From an uncultured Clostridia bacterium (GTDB lineage: Bacteria > Bacillota > Clostridia > Oscillospirales > Ruminococcaceae): a stretch of 18,129 bases of DNA. Made by a program: the position numbers and the translations under genes. Each line of letters begins with the position of its first letter. The first letter of the stretch is position 1. The notes under the pieces are model-generated. The model was not told the origin of the DNA. It ran no database searches and was given only the letters and a program-made list of their open reading frames with translations. Shown one piece after another: positions 7,520-14,987 of the stretch. Location of the stretch: the NCBI GenBank assembly GCA_947588775.1, contig CANPZQ010000028.1, positions 1 to 18,129 on the forward strand, in the 5' to 3' direction.

Positions 7520-8281
7520 ATGGACATAAGAATTCAGAAAATCATCAGCGACAGCGGCTATTGCTCCCGCAGAAAGGCGGAGGAGCTTATAGCCGCGGGC
7601 CGCGTTAAAGTAAACGGCCGCCCCTGTAAGCTCGGCGACAAGGCCGACCCCGACAACGATTTGATAAGCATAGACGGCGCGAATATCGAGGCCTCGGCGA
7701 GGCGGGAGCATGTCTACTATATGCTAAATAAGCCGAGGGGATACGTAACTACCGCATCCGACGAGCTCGAGCGCAGGTGCGTTATGGATTTGATGACCGG
7801 CGTTGAAGAGCGGGTTTACCCTGTCGGCAGGCTCGACCGCAACTCGGAGGGGCTTTTACTTTTGACAAACGACGGCGAGCTTGCAAACAAAATCATGCAC
7901 CCGCGCGGGCATATTTCCAAAACATACCGCGTAACCGTCCGGCCGGACATAACCGAGGAACAGCTTACTTTATTAAGCGAGGGAGTTGTAATCGACGGCG
8001 TGAAAACGCTTCCGGCGACGGTTTCGGTTCTTACAAAAGAAGAGGGGAGAGTTGTTTTACAGCTCACCATTCGCGAGGGGCGAAACCGGCAGATCAGGAA
8101 AATGTGCGAGGCAGTCGGGCTCGAGGTGGCGCGGCTTAAAAGGACCTCCGTCGGGCCGATTAAGCTCGGAATGCTGAAACCCGGCGAATACCGCGAGCTT
8201 ACCCCGCAGGAGCTTTCCGCCCTTCGCGGCGCAATCAGGAAAGGAGAAAACCAAGGTGCTTCAGATAATAAAAAAAGATAA
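7520..8281 (+). CDS. rluB: 23S rRNA pseudouridine synthase, RsuA/RluB/RluF family
   Basis: A 253-residue enzyme. An N-terminal S4 RNA-binding domain (RIQKIISDSGYCSRRKAEELI, continuing with the AGRVKVNG loop) is followed by the catalytic domain. GRLDRNSEGLLLLTNDGEL contains the catalytic aspartate D106, and REGRNRQIRKMCEAVG lies in the C-terminal part. Such enzymes convert a uridine in 23S rRNA to pseudouridine. RluB is the best fit from the dacB-to-rluB gene order, though RsuA/RluF-type specificity cannot be excluded by eye. It starts 17 bases after the carboxypeptidase gene. Its last 26 bases overlap the next gene. Confidence 0.9.
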   Translation: MDIRIQKIISDSGYCSRRKAEELIAAGRVKVNGRPCKLGDKADPDNDLISIDGANIEASARREHVYYMLNKPRGYVTTASDELERRCVMDLMTGVEERVYPVGRLDRNSEGLLLLTNDGELANKIMHPRGHISKTYRVTVRPDITEEQLTLLSEGVVIDGVKTLPATVSVLTKEEGRVVLQLTIREGRNRQIRKMCEAVGLEVARLKRTSVGPIKLGMLKPGEYRELTPQELSALRGAIRKGENQGASDNKKR

Positions 8282-8630
8282 TACCGAGGGCTATGAAAAA
8301 ATCCTCGAGGAGCTCGGGCTTTCGGACAATTTACAGGTAAAAATTTCGGAAGCCGTCGACGGCGAAAATGTGAACGGCTACGGGATTTACGAGCTTACGC
8401 CAGAGGCGTTGAAAATTTATAAAATTTCGGACGGCGGCGACCTTATGCTTGCGGACGGGATTTTAAGGAGCATTCTCTTTCTGGCGGCTCTTAAGGGAAT
8501 CGAGAAGGCGGAATTTGAACGCGGCTCCGAGGATTTGCCGAACCGCCTTAAAATGATTAAAGGCGGAAACATTTTGGAGCCGATTTCCGACATATTCGGC
8601 GGCTGCGAGGGCTGCAAGGACAAAAAATAA
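8256..8630 (+). CDS. Small conserved-looking protein, GNAT-like
   Basis: A 124-residue protein not confidently recognised. The middle (YGIYELTPEALKIYKISDGG followed by LADGILRSILFLAALKGIEKAEF) resembles the core strands and the helix that binds the cofactor in GNAT acetyltransferases. No clear acetyl-CoA loop is present, so it may be a degenerate or specialised relative. The C-terminus carries a GGCEGCK cysteine pair that could bind a metal or act in redox. GTG 8256 is supported by AAGGAG (8241-8246), nine bases upstream. It begins inside rluB and ends 18 bases before the nicotinate phosphoribosyltransferase gene, so it belongs to the same transcript. Confidence 0.75.
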   Translation: MLQIIKKDNTEGYEKILEELGLSDNLQVKISEAVDGENVNGYGIYELTPEALKIYKISDGGDLMLADGILRSILFLAALKGIEKAEFERGSEDLPNRLKMIKGGNILEPISDIFGGCEGCKDKK

Positions 8631-8648
8631 CGCTCCGGAGGGGTAAAA

Positions 8649-10100
8649 ATGTATAAATCCGAAGAAAACTACACGATGCTCTGCGATTTCTACGAGCTTA
8701 CAATGGGCAACGGCTACTTTGAAAACGGCTACAAGGACAAAATCTGCTACTTCGACGTTTTCTACCGCAGTGTTCCCGACGGCGGCGGTTTTGCGATTGC
8801 CTGCGGGCTCGAACAGGTTATAGACTATATCAAAAACCTGCGGTTTGACGACGAGGACATTACATACCTGCGGTCAAAGGGTATTTTTTCGGAGAGCTTT
8901 CTTGAATATCTCAAAAAATTCAGGTTTTCCGGGGATATTTGGGCGGTTTCCGAGGGAACGGTCGTTTTCCCGAACGAGCCGATGATGACGGTCCGCGCGC
9001 CCGCGATTGAGGCGCAGCTGATTGAAACCTTTGTGCTTCTTACCCTGAACCACCAGTCGCTTATTGCAACCAAGGCGAACAGAATTTTCCGCGCGGCAAA
9101 CGGCAGAGCCGTCAGCGAGTTCGGCTCCCGAAGGGCTCATGGCCCCGACGCGGCCGTTTTGGGCGCGAGAGCGGCGTATATCGGCGGCTGCGTTGCGACG
9201 GCCTGCACCGTAACCGACGAGGACTTCGGCGTTCCCGCGACGGGGACAATGGCGCATTCATGGGTGCAGATGTTTGATTCGGAATACGAGGCATTTAAGG
9301 CTTACTGCGAGGTTTACCCGAACTCCGCGACGCTCCTTGTCGACACCTATAACGTTTTAAAAAGCGGCGTGCCGAACGCGATACGCGTTTTCGACGAGGT
9401 TCTGAAGCCCCGAGGCTGCCGCCCCGTCGGGATAAGGCTCGATTCCGGCGACATAACCTATCTTTCCGTCAAGGCGAGGGAGATGCTCGACGCGGCGGGA
9501 TACCCCGACTGCAAAATCGTAGCCTCAAATTCTCTGGACGAATACCTGATTCGCGACATGCTCCTTCAAGGCGCGAAGGTCGACCTCTACGGGGTCGGCG
9601 AGAGGCTTATAACCTCTAAGTCCTCAGCGGTTTTCGACGGAGTATATAAGCTTGTCGCCGTCGAGGAGGCGGACGGGAGAATTGTCCCAAAAATAAAAAT
9701 TTCCGAGAACGTCGCGAAAATTACGAACCCCTGCTTCAAGAAGGTTTACAGAATCTACGACAACTCCCGCTTCGTCGCGGTTGCGGACCTTCTGTGCCTT
9801 CACGACGAAACGGTCGACCAATCTAAGCCGCTTGAAATTTTCGACCCCGACTATACATGGAAGCGCAGGGTTATTGAGAATTTCACCGCGCGGGAGCTCT
9901 TGATACCTATATTCAGAAACGGCGAGTGCGTCTATGAATGCCCGACCTTAAAGGAAATCCGCGAGCACTGCGCCCGCGAGGTCAGCACGCTCTGGGAGTC
10001 GGTGACGAGGTTTGAAAACCCGCATACCTACTACGTCGACCTGTCGCAGAGGCTCTGGGAAATAAAGAACCGGCTTTTGTCGGAGCATTCAAAAATTTAA
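8649..10100 (+). CDS. pncB: Nicotinate phosphoribosyltransferase
   Basis: A 483-residue enzyme, the usual length for the Firmicute type. It opens with NYTMLCDFYELTMGNGYF, the strongly conserved start of the family. It continues with SEFGSRRAHGPDAA, GTMAHSWVQMF with the histidine (H203) that is phosphorylated in this family, VDTYNVLKSG, and IRLDSGDITYLS for phosphoribosyl pyrophosphate binding. It joins nicotinate to PRPP, with ATP hydrolysis, to make nicotinate mononucleotide for NAD salvage. ATG 8649 is preceded by GGAGG (8636-8640). It appears to be the last gene of the operon. No strong hairpin terminator was seen before the promoter at 10123. Confidence 0.97.
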   Translation: MYKSEENYTMLCDFYELTMGNGYFENGYKDKICYFDVFYRSVPDGGGFAIACGLEQVIDYIKNLRFDDEDITYLRSKGIFSESFLEYLKKFRFSGDIWAVSEGTVVFPNEPMMTVRAPAIEAQLIETFVLLTLNHQSLIATKANRIFRAANGRAVSEFGSRRAHGPDAAVLGARAAYIGGCVATACTVTDEDFGVPATGTMAHSWVQMFDSEYEAFKAYCEVYPNSATLLVDTYNVLKSGVPNAIRVFDEVLKPRGCRPVGIRLDSGDITYLSVKAREMLDAAGYPDCKIVASNSLDEYLIRDMLLQGAKVDLYGVGERLITSKSSAVFDGVYKLVAVEEADGRIVPKIKISENVAKITNPCFKKVYRIYDNSRFVAVADLLCLHDETVDQSKPLEIFDPDYTWKRRVIENFTARELLIPIFRNGECVYECPTLKEIREHCAREVSTLWESVTRFENPHTYYVDLSQRLWEIKNRLLSEHSKI

Positions 10101-10122
10101 TCAAATCTTAATTAACGGCATA

Positions 10123-10151
10123 TTGATTCTTAAGGTTTAATGCGATATAAT
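10123..10151 (+). promoter_or_regulatory. Strong sigma-A type promoter
   Basis: TTGATT (10123-10128), a 17-base spacer, and a perfect TATAAT (10146-10151) lie 22 bases before the start of the small membrane protein gene. This separates it transcriptionally from the pncB operon, although read-through remains possible. Confidence 0.8.
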
Positions 10152-10173
10152 CTCTTTATTCGGTGGTGACGGA

Positions 10174-10701
10174 ATGAGAAAGCTCAGCTTTCGGATAGCT
10201 TTCGGGGGGATTTCCTCGGCCCTTTGCATTATAATAATGCTTTTGGCGGCGATAATTCCCTTTGCGACCTATGTCTGCCCGATGATTGCCGGGTTCATTA
10301 TCTACATTGTAAGCATAGAGTGCGGCCAAAACACCGGCGTCGCCTCGTTTGTGAGCGTCGCCGCGCTTTTATTGATTTTGTCCCCGGAAAAGGAATCGGC
10401 GATGCTTTTCGCGGCGGTTTTGGGATATTATCCGATGCTGAGCGAATATACCGACAGACTTAAGTCAAAAATATTACGCTGGGTAATACGCTTTGCGGTT
10501 TTCAACGTCACCTTAGTCATAAGCTACATCATACTTATGAAGGTGTTTATAGCCTTTGAGAGCGAGGAATTTACGAAGTGGACGGCGGTAATAATGCTCA
10601 TGGCCGGAAACATTTTGCTTGTTTTATACGACAAAGCGGTGCGAATCTGGTCGGCATACTACCAAAAAAAGCTCAGGAAGAAGCTCTTTAAAAGAAAATG
10701 A
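10174..10701 (+). CDS. Small multi-spanning membrane protein, possibly ECF transporter S-like
   Basis: A 175-residue, strongly hydrophobic protein with about six membrane segments (around residues 9-28, 30-49, 55-70, 76-88, 106-129 and 138-153) and a very basic C-terminal tail. The size, six helices and the N-terminal motif RIAFGGISSALCIIIMLLA resemble the substrate-binding S components of energy-coupling factor transporters. No sequence motif fixes a substrate. Its position just after pncB makes niacin a tempting guess, but it has its own promoter, so that link is weak. A GGTGGTGA sequence precedes the ATG by four bases. A TVP38-type gene follows after 18 bases. Confidence 0.75.
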   Translation: MRKLSFRIAFGGISSALCIIIMLLAAIIPFATYVCPMIAGFIIYIVSIECGQNTGVASFVSVAALLLILSPEKESAMLFAAVLGYYPMLSEYTDRLKSKILRWVIRFAVFNVTLVISYIILMKVFIAFESEEFTKWTAVIMLMAGNILLVLYDKAVRIWSAYYQKKLRKKLFKRK

Positions 10702-10719
10702 TTAAGAAGCGGTGATTAG

Positions 10720-11427
10720 ATGTCTGAAAAAACAAAGAAGTTGGTTAAGATTGCGGCACTTGTGGTTTTCGCACTCGTGATGGTCGGGCTGACGGCACTT
10801 TGCTGGCCGATAGTGCCGATGCTCGCAAGCGAGGAGGGGAGGGCTACCCTCGAGGGGCTTGTTCACGACAATTTTATACTCGGAGTAGTGGTTTTTGTAC
10901 TTTTGCAGGTTTTACAGGTCGTCGTCGCGCTGATTCCCGGCGCGGTGATACAGATTTTAGGGGGAGTTCTTTTCGGCGGTTTCTGGGGAACGGTGCTCTG
11001 CTTTTTGGGAACGCTCGCCGGCGAGGTCGCGGTATACTATCTTGTAAAATGGCTCGGCACGCCGATTATCGAGGCACTTTCCGGCAAGGACGGAATCAGG
11101 CAATTCGCGTTTTTGCAGGATTCAAGAAAATGCGAGCTTGTGACGTTCATAGTCTTTCTCCTGCCGCTCCCGAAGGACGCGCTGACCTACTTTGCCCCGC
11201 TTACAAAGATGAAGCCGACGACATTTTTCGCGGTGTCGATGGCGGCTCGAACCCCCGCGATAATCGTTTCAAACGTTTTCGGCTCGAGCCTCAGCAAGGG
11301 CAACACCGTAATCGCCGTCGCGATATTCGCGGTTGTCGCGGTAATCGGAATCGTCTGCATTCTCTATAAGGACAAAATCATGGACGCTTTGCGCGGCTTC
11401 AAAAAGTCGCATTTAAAATCGGAATAA
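10720..11427 (+). CDS. TVP38/TMEM64 family (VTT domain) membrane protein
   Basis: A 235-residue integral membrane protein with an N-terminal helix (about 10-32). It then carries the VTT (formerly SNARE-associated) domain: PGAVIQILGGVLFGGFWGT, AGEVAVYYLVKWLG with the conserved glycine-rich helices, then LPLPKDALTYFAPLTKMKP and the AARTPAIIVSNVFGS segment. A last helix at about 200-220 is followed by a basic tail. Relatives of this and the DedA family are linked to phospholipid flipping and membrane homeostasis, but the role here is unproven. The gene shares a transcript with the preceding small membrane protein and ends at a hairpin. Confidence 0.9.
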   Translation: MSEKTKKLVKIAALVVFALVMVGLTALCWPIVPMLASEEGRATLEGLVHDNFILGVVVFVLLQVLQVVVALIPGAVIQILGGVLFGGFWGTVLCFLGTLAGEVAVYYLVKWLGTPIIEALSGKDGIRQFAFLQDSRKCELVTFIVFLLPLPKDALTYFAPLTKMKPTTFFAVSMAARTPAIIVSNVFGSSLSKGNTVIAVAIFAVVAVIGIVCILYKDKIMDALRGFKKSHLKSE

Positions 11428-11430
11428 TGT

Positions 11431-11468
11431 AAGAACAGACTCGGTTTTCGGGTCTGTTCTTGCGTTTT
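11431..11468 (+). terminator. Intrinsic terminator after the TVP38 gene
   Basis: AAGAACAGAC (11431-11440) pairs perfectly with GTCTGTTCTT (11452-11461) around an 11-base loop, four bases after the stop codon. The T-run afterwards is short (GCGTTTT), so efficiency may be moderate. Confidence 0.75.
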
Positions 11469-11511
11469 GGTAGCTTTATTTTGCAAAAAGTATGAAATTT
11501 TGAATTTTCTG

Positions 11512-11540
11512 TGGAAAATCACGCGGGATTGTGATATAAT
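11512..11540 (+). promoter_or_regulatory. Extended -10 promoter of the GH115 operon
   Basis: TATAAT (11535-11540) is preceded by TGA, giving an extended -10. The -35 position 17 bases upstream (TGGAAA, 11512-11517) is poor, as usual for extended -10 promoters. The 5+5 inverted repeat ATCAC (11518-11522) / GTGAT (11531-11535) lies across the spacer and could be a repressor site, or chance. Confidence 0.65.
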
Positions 11541-11574
11541 CTGAGAAATTATTTTTTCGCAAAGGGGTATTTAT

Positions 11575-14523
11575 ATGTCAGCTTTTAAAATTTTTCACGG
11601 CGGTGCGCTCTGCGACATTTTGGTCGAAAACAGCGCGTTTGAGGGCGTAAAGCGAGTGGCGCAGATTCACGCCGGCGACATTGAGCTTGTATGCGGCAAA
11701 AAGCCGAATGTCGTATCATGCGTTTCGGAGATAAAATCCGAAAGCGTTATAATCGCGGCGACCGTCGGAAAAAGCGAAATTCTCGATAATCTGATAAAAG
11801 AAGGAAAGGTATCCGCCGAGGGCGTCAGGGGCCTTCGCGAGGTTTACAGAATAGTCAGGGTCGAAAAGCCCTTTGAAAACGTCGGCGAAGCACTTGTCAT
11901 AATCGGCTCCGACAAGCGCGGAACCATATACGGAATATTCGACGTTTCGGAGAAAATCGGCGTTTCTCCGCTTGTCTACTGGGGCGACGTCGTTCCGAAA
12001 AAGCGCGGTGAAATTTCTGTAGACTACGGCGCGGGATATACCTCAAAGGAGCCGTCCGTCAGGTACCGCGGGCTCTTTATAAACGACGACTGGCCGGCGT
12101 TCGGCGGCTGGTGTCATTCCCGCTTCGGCGGCTACAACGCAAAGGCTTACGACCACGTTTTCCAGCTTATTTTAAGGCTTAAGGGAAACTATCTCTGGCC
12201 GGCGATGTGGACGGGTATCTTCTCGGAGGAAGGCCCCGGCCTTGCGAATGCAGAGCTCGCCGACATATACGGAATAGTCATGGGCGCATCGCACCACGAG
12301 CCGATGTGCCGCGCGGGTGCGGAATGGCAGAAAATCTATAAAAACTACGGCGACGACAACACTTGGAGCTTTGTATCAAACAGCAAGGCGATTACCGAGT
12401 TTTGGCGCGACGGCTTAAAGCGCAATAAGGACTTCGAGAACGTTATAACCGTCGGAATGCGCGGAGAAAACGATTCGCTGCTGCTCGGCAAAAACGCAAC
12501 GCTCGAGGACAACATAAACGTTCTAAGAAACGTAATCAACACCCAGAACGACCTCATGCGCGAGGTCGTCAATCCCGACCTCAAAAAAATCCCGCGTATG
12601 CTCGCGCTTTACTACGAGGTCGAGGACTTCTACCACGGGAACGAAACGGCAAAGGGCCTCAAAAACTGGGAGGCTCTCGACGGCGCGATTTTAATGCTCT
12701 GCGACGACACCTACGCGAACCTGAGATTTTTGCCTGACGACTCCGACCGCGACCATAACGGCGGCTTCGGTATGTACTATCACTACGACTTCCACGGGCC
12801 TTCGATTTCCTACGAGTGGATGAACACCAACCGCCTCTCAAAGACATGGGAGCAGATGACGATGGCGTATGAATACAACGTCCGTGAGCTCTGGATTGTC
12901 AACCTTGGCGACATAAAGGGGCTTGAATACCCGCTTTGCTACTTTATGAGCCTTGCATACGACTTTGAAAAATACGGCTCGACCGCCCGAAACAGCGTAG
13001 AGGGCTTTGTAAAGGACTGGATTCGTCAGCAGTACGGCGACTGGTTCAGCGAGGAGCAGCTTGAGGAAATCTATACCGTCCTGAACGGCTACACGAAGCT
13101 CAATAACGCCCGCACGCCGGAATCCATGAATGAAAACGTTTACGCGCCAATCAGCTTCCGCGAGGGCGAACGGGTTCACTCGGAATGCGAAAAAATAATA
13201 AAGCTCGCCGAAAAGCTCTATGCCGAAGCTCCCGAGGAAATCAAGCCGTCGGTGTTCTATGAGATATACTATCCCGCCGTCGCGTCGCTTAATTTTGTCG
13301 AGATGTCGATTGAGGCGGGGCTGAACGGGTTCTATGCCTCGCACGGGAGCCTTGCGGCAAATAAATATTTAAATTGCGTCAAAGAAAGGGTGAAGCGCGA
13401 TACCGAGCTTCACCGCGAATACGACAGCCTTCTTGGCGGAAAGTGGGTACATATGGCGGATTCGCCGCACCACGGCTTCAGAAGCTGGAACAGCGAGGAC
13501 TGGCGTTATCCCGCGCTTCGCGAGGTCGTGCCGGTCGACACGGTAAAATCCTACGTTTCCTTTGCGGGGAGCGAACGCTACTCAATCGGGACGTTCTGGG
13601 TTTCATCGCCGCTACTTGAAAACCGCGAATTCATGCGCCCCGACACGGAAAAAATCACAATCAACATCGAAACCGGCAGCTCGGCGGAGCTTCACTACAG
13701 AATAAAGTGCCAGGAGGACTGGCTGAAATTTGAAAAGACCGAGGGCGTTATCACCCCGGAGGACGGCATCGCCTCCGTCGACGTTTTCTTAGACCGCTCA
13801 AAGCTCGGGGCGGTTGAGGATATTGCGGACATAACCGTTGAATGCCTCTTCAAGGTTGCGACCGTCGCCGAGAGCGAGATGTACGACAGACCGCTCGGCA
13901 GAACCGCCGCGAGGCTCAAAGTTTACGCAGGCGGAAAGTACGACTACCCCGCGATGACATATGTCGACACCGAGGGCTATGTTTCTATGGAGGCAAGCCG
14001 ATTCAGCGACGCTCACGAAATCCCCGGCGCGGGTTGGAGGGCCATCGACCACCTTTCGAGGCTCGACACGCCTTCGATGAAGGTTCTTCCCTCAACGGAG
14101 GAATATATTTCAAACGACGAGGACAGATATATCCGCGACGACGTGCCTTATATGGAATACAGCTTCGCCGTCCGCTCGGCGGGGGAATATGAGCTTATGC
14201 TATATCTCGGGAACCGCAACCCTGTTTCAAAGGATTCGCACCTGCGGCTCGGCGTTGAAATAAACGGCGGCGGGCGGGAGATTATCCACACGACCGAAAA
14301 GGGCTACAAGCCCGGAATGCACGGCAGCGCGGTTTGGGGAAAAGAGGTTTTGGACCGTATCCGCAAGGTTAAGACTAAAATAAACGTCCGTGAAGGCGTA
14401 AACAAGCTCAGAATCTACGGCGGCGACCCGAATATCCTGCTTGAAAAGCTTGTCGTCTACCCCGTCGGGCATGAGCCGGAGAAAACATATTTCGGCGCGC
14501 CCGAGAGCTATCTTGTAAAATGA
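11575..14523 (+). CDS. GH115 family xylan alpha-1,2-glucuronidase
   Basis: A 982-residue glycoside hydrolase. An N-terminal domain (about 1-160, with SDKRGTIYGIFDVSEKIG) leads into the catalytic barrel: RYRGLFINDDWPAFGGW at 163-179, LKGNYLWPAMW near 202-212, GASHHEPM with H240/H241/E242, VGMRGENDS at 293-301, and ALYYEVEDFY near 344-353. Beta-sandwich C-terminal domains follow. These motifs identify GH115, which removes (4-O-methyl-)glucuronic acid from xylan or its oligosaccharides. No signal peptide is present, so it should act in the cytoplasm on imported oligosaccharides. No other xylan gene is in view. AAAGGGG precedes ATG 11575. The stop overlaps the next start (ATGA). Confidence 0.93.
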   Translation: MSAFKIFHGGALCDILVENSAFEGVKRVAQIHAGDIELVCGKKPNVVSCVSEIKSESVIIAATVGKSEILDNLIKEGKVSAEGVRGLREVYRIVRVEKPFENVGEALVIIGSDKRGTIYGIFDVSEKIGVSPLVYWGDVVPKKRGEISVDYGAGYTSKEPSVRYRGLFINDDWPAFGGWCHSRFGGYNAKAYDHVFQLILRLKGNYLWPAMWTGIFSEEGPGLANAELADIYGIVMGASHHEPMCRAGAEWQKIYKNYGDDNTWSFVSNSKAITEFWRDGLKRNKDFENVITVGMRGENDSLLLGKNATLEDNINVLRNVINTQNDLMREVVNPDLKKIPRMLALYYEVEDFYHGNETAKGLKNWEALDGAILMLCDDTYANLRFLPDDSDRDHNGGFGMYYHYDFHGPSISYEWMNTNRLSKTWEQMTMAYEYNVRELWIVNLGDIKGLEYPLCYFMSLAYDFEKYGSTARNSVEGFVKDWIRQQYGDWFSEEQLEEIYTVLNGYTKLNNARTPESMNENVYAPISFREGERVHSECEKIIKLAEKLYAEAPEEIKPSVFYEIYYPAVASLNFVEMSIEAGLNGFYASHGSLAANKYLNCVKERVKRDTELHREYDSLLGGKWVHMADSPHHGFRSWNSEDWRYPALREVVPVDTVKSYVSFAGSERYSIGTFWVSSPLLENREFMRPDTEKITINIETGSSAELHYRIKCQEDWLKFEKTEGVITPEDGIASVDVFLDRSKLGAVEDIADITVECLFKVATVAESEMYDRPLGRTAARLKVYAGGKYDYPAMTYVDTEGYVSMEASRFSDAHEIPGAGWRAIDHLSRLDTPSMKVLPSTEEYISNDEDRYIRDDVPYMEYSFAVRSAGEYELMLYLGNRNPVSKDSHLRLGVEINGGGREIIHTTEKGYKPGMHGSAVWGKEVLDRIRKVKTKINVREGVNKLRIYGGDPNILLEKLVVYPVGHEPEKTYFGAPESYLVK

Positions 14524-14987
14524 CAGGTACAGAGAATTTGAGCCGCCCTGAGCGCGCCTACAGGCTGTTTTTGGAGGGCTGCAACTGCTCACAGGCGGTG
14601 TTCTGCGCGTTTTGCGACCTCGTCGGGCTTGATGAGAAAACCGCGCTTCGGCTTTCGTCGAGCTTCGGCGGGGGAATGGGGCGGCTCAGGGAGGTTTGCG
14701 GCGCGGTCAGCGGAATGCTGATGGCGGCGGGCGCGCTTTACGGCTATTCCGACGTCAAGGACCCCGCGCTGAAATCGGAGCACTATAAGCTTGTGCAATA
14801 TCTCGCCGGGAAATTTTCGGAAAGAGCGGGGTCGTATGTCTGCCGGGAGCTATTGGGGCTCAAGGGTGCCTCCGACCCTGTTTCGCCGCCGCGCGACGCG
14901 GATTTTTACCGCACCCGCCCCTGCCCGGGGCTTATAAAGCTTGCCGCCGAAATTCTTGACGAATATATCGCGGAGCACCCGCTATGA
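14520..14987 (+). CDS. C_GCAxxG_C_C family protein (putative redox protein)
   Basis: A 155-residue soluble protein with the cysteine pattern that names the family: GCNCSQAV with C21/C23, then FGGGMG followed by VCGAVSG with C60, YVC with C108, and RPCPGLI with C135. Two more cysteines lie at 29 and 32. Members are thought to be redox or metal-binding proteins, but no reaction is established. ATG 14520 overlaps the GH115 stop by four bases, and its own stop overlaps the following start by four bases. It is therefore locked between two genes with which it has no known functional link. Confidence 0.9.
   Translation: MTGTENLSRPERAYRLFLEGCNCSQAVFCAFCDLVGLDEKTALRLSSSFGGGMGRLREVCGAVSGMLMAAGALYGYSDVKDPALKSEHYKLVQYLAGKFSERAGSYVCRELLGLKGASDPVSPPRDADFYRTRPCPGLIKLAAEILDEYIAEHPL

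Noticed and set aside
10800..11369. A 189-codon + strand open frame in another register of the TVP38 gene
   Set aside because: The translation is Arg/Gly-rich with no membrane helices, while the other frame gives a clear VTT-domain protein.
11479..11488. Palindrome TTTTGCAAAA upstream of GH115
   Set aside because: It lies in an A/T-rich stretch where such short palindromes are common, and it is not positioned over the promoter.
12838..13344. A 168-codon minus-strand open frame inside the GH115 gene
   Set aside because: It mirrors the codon pattern of GH115, and its translation shows no domain or signal.
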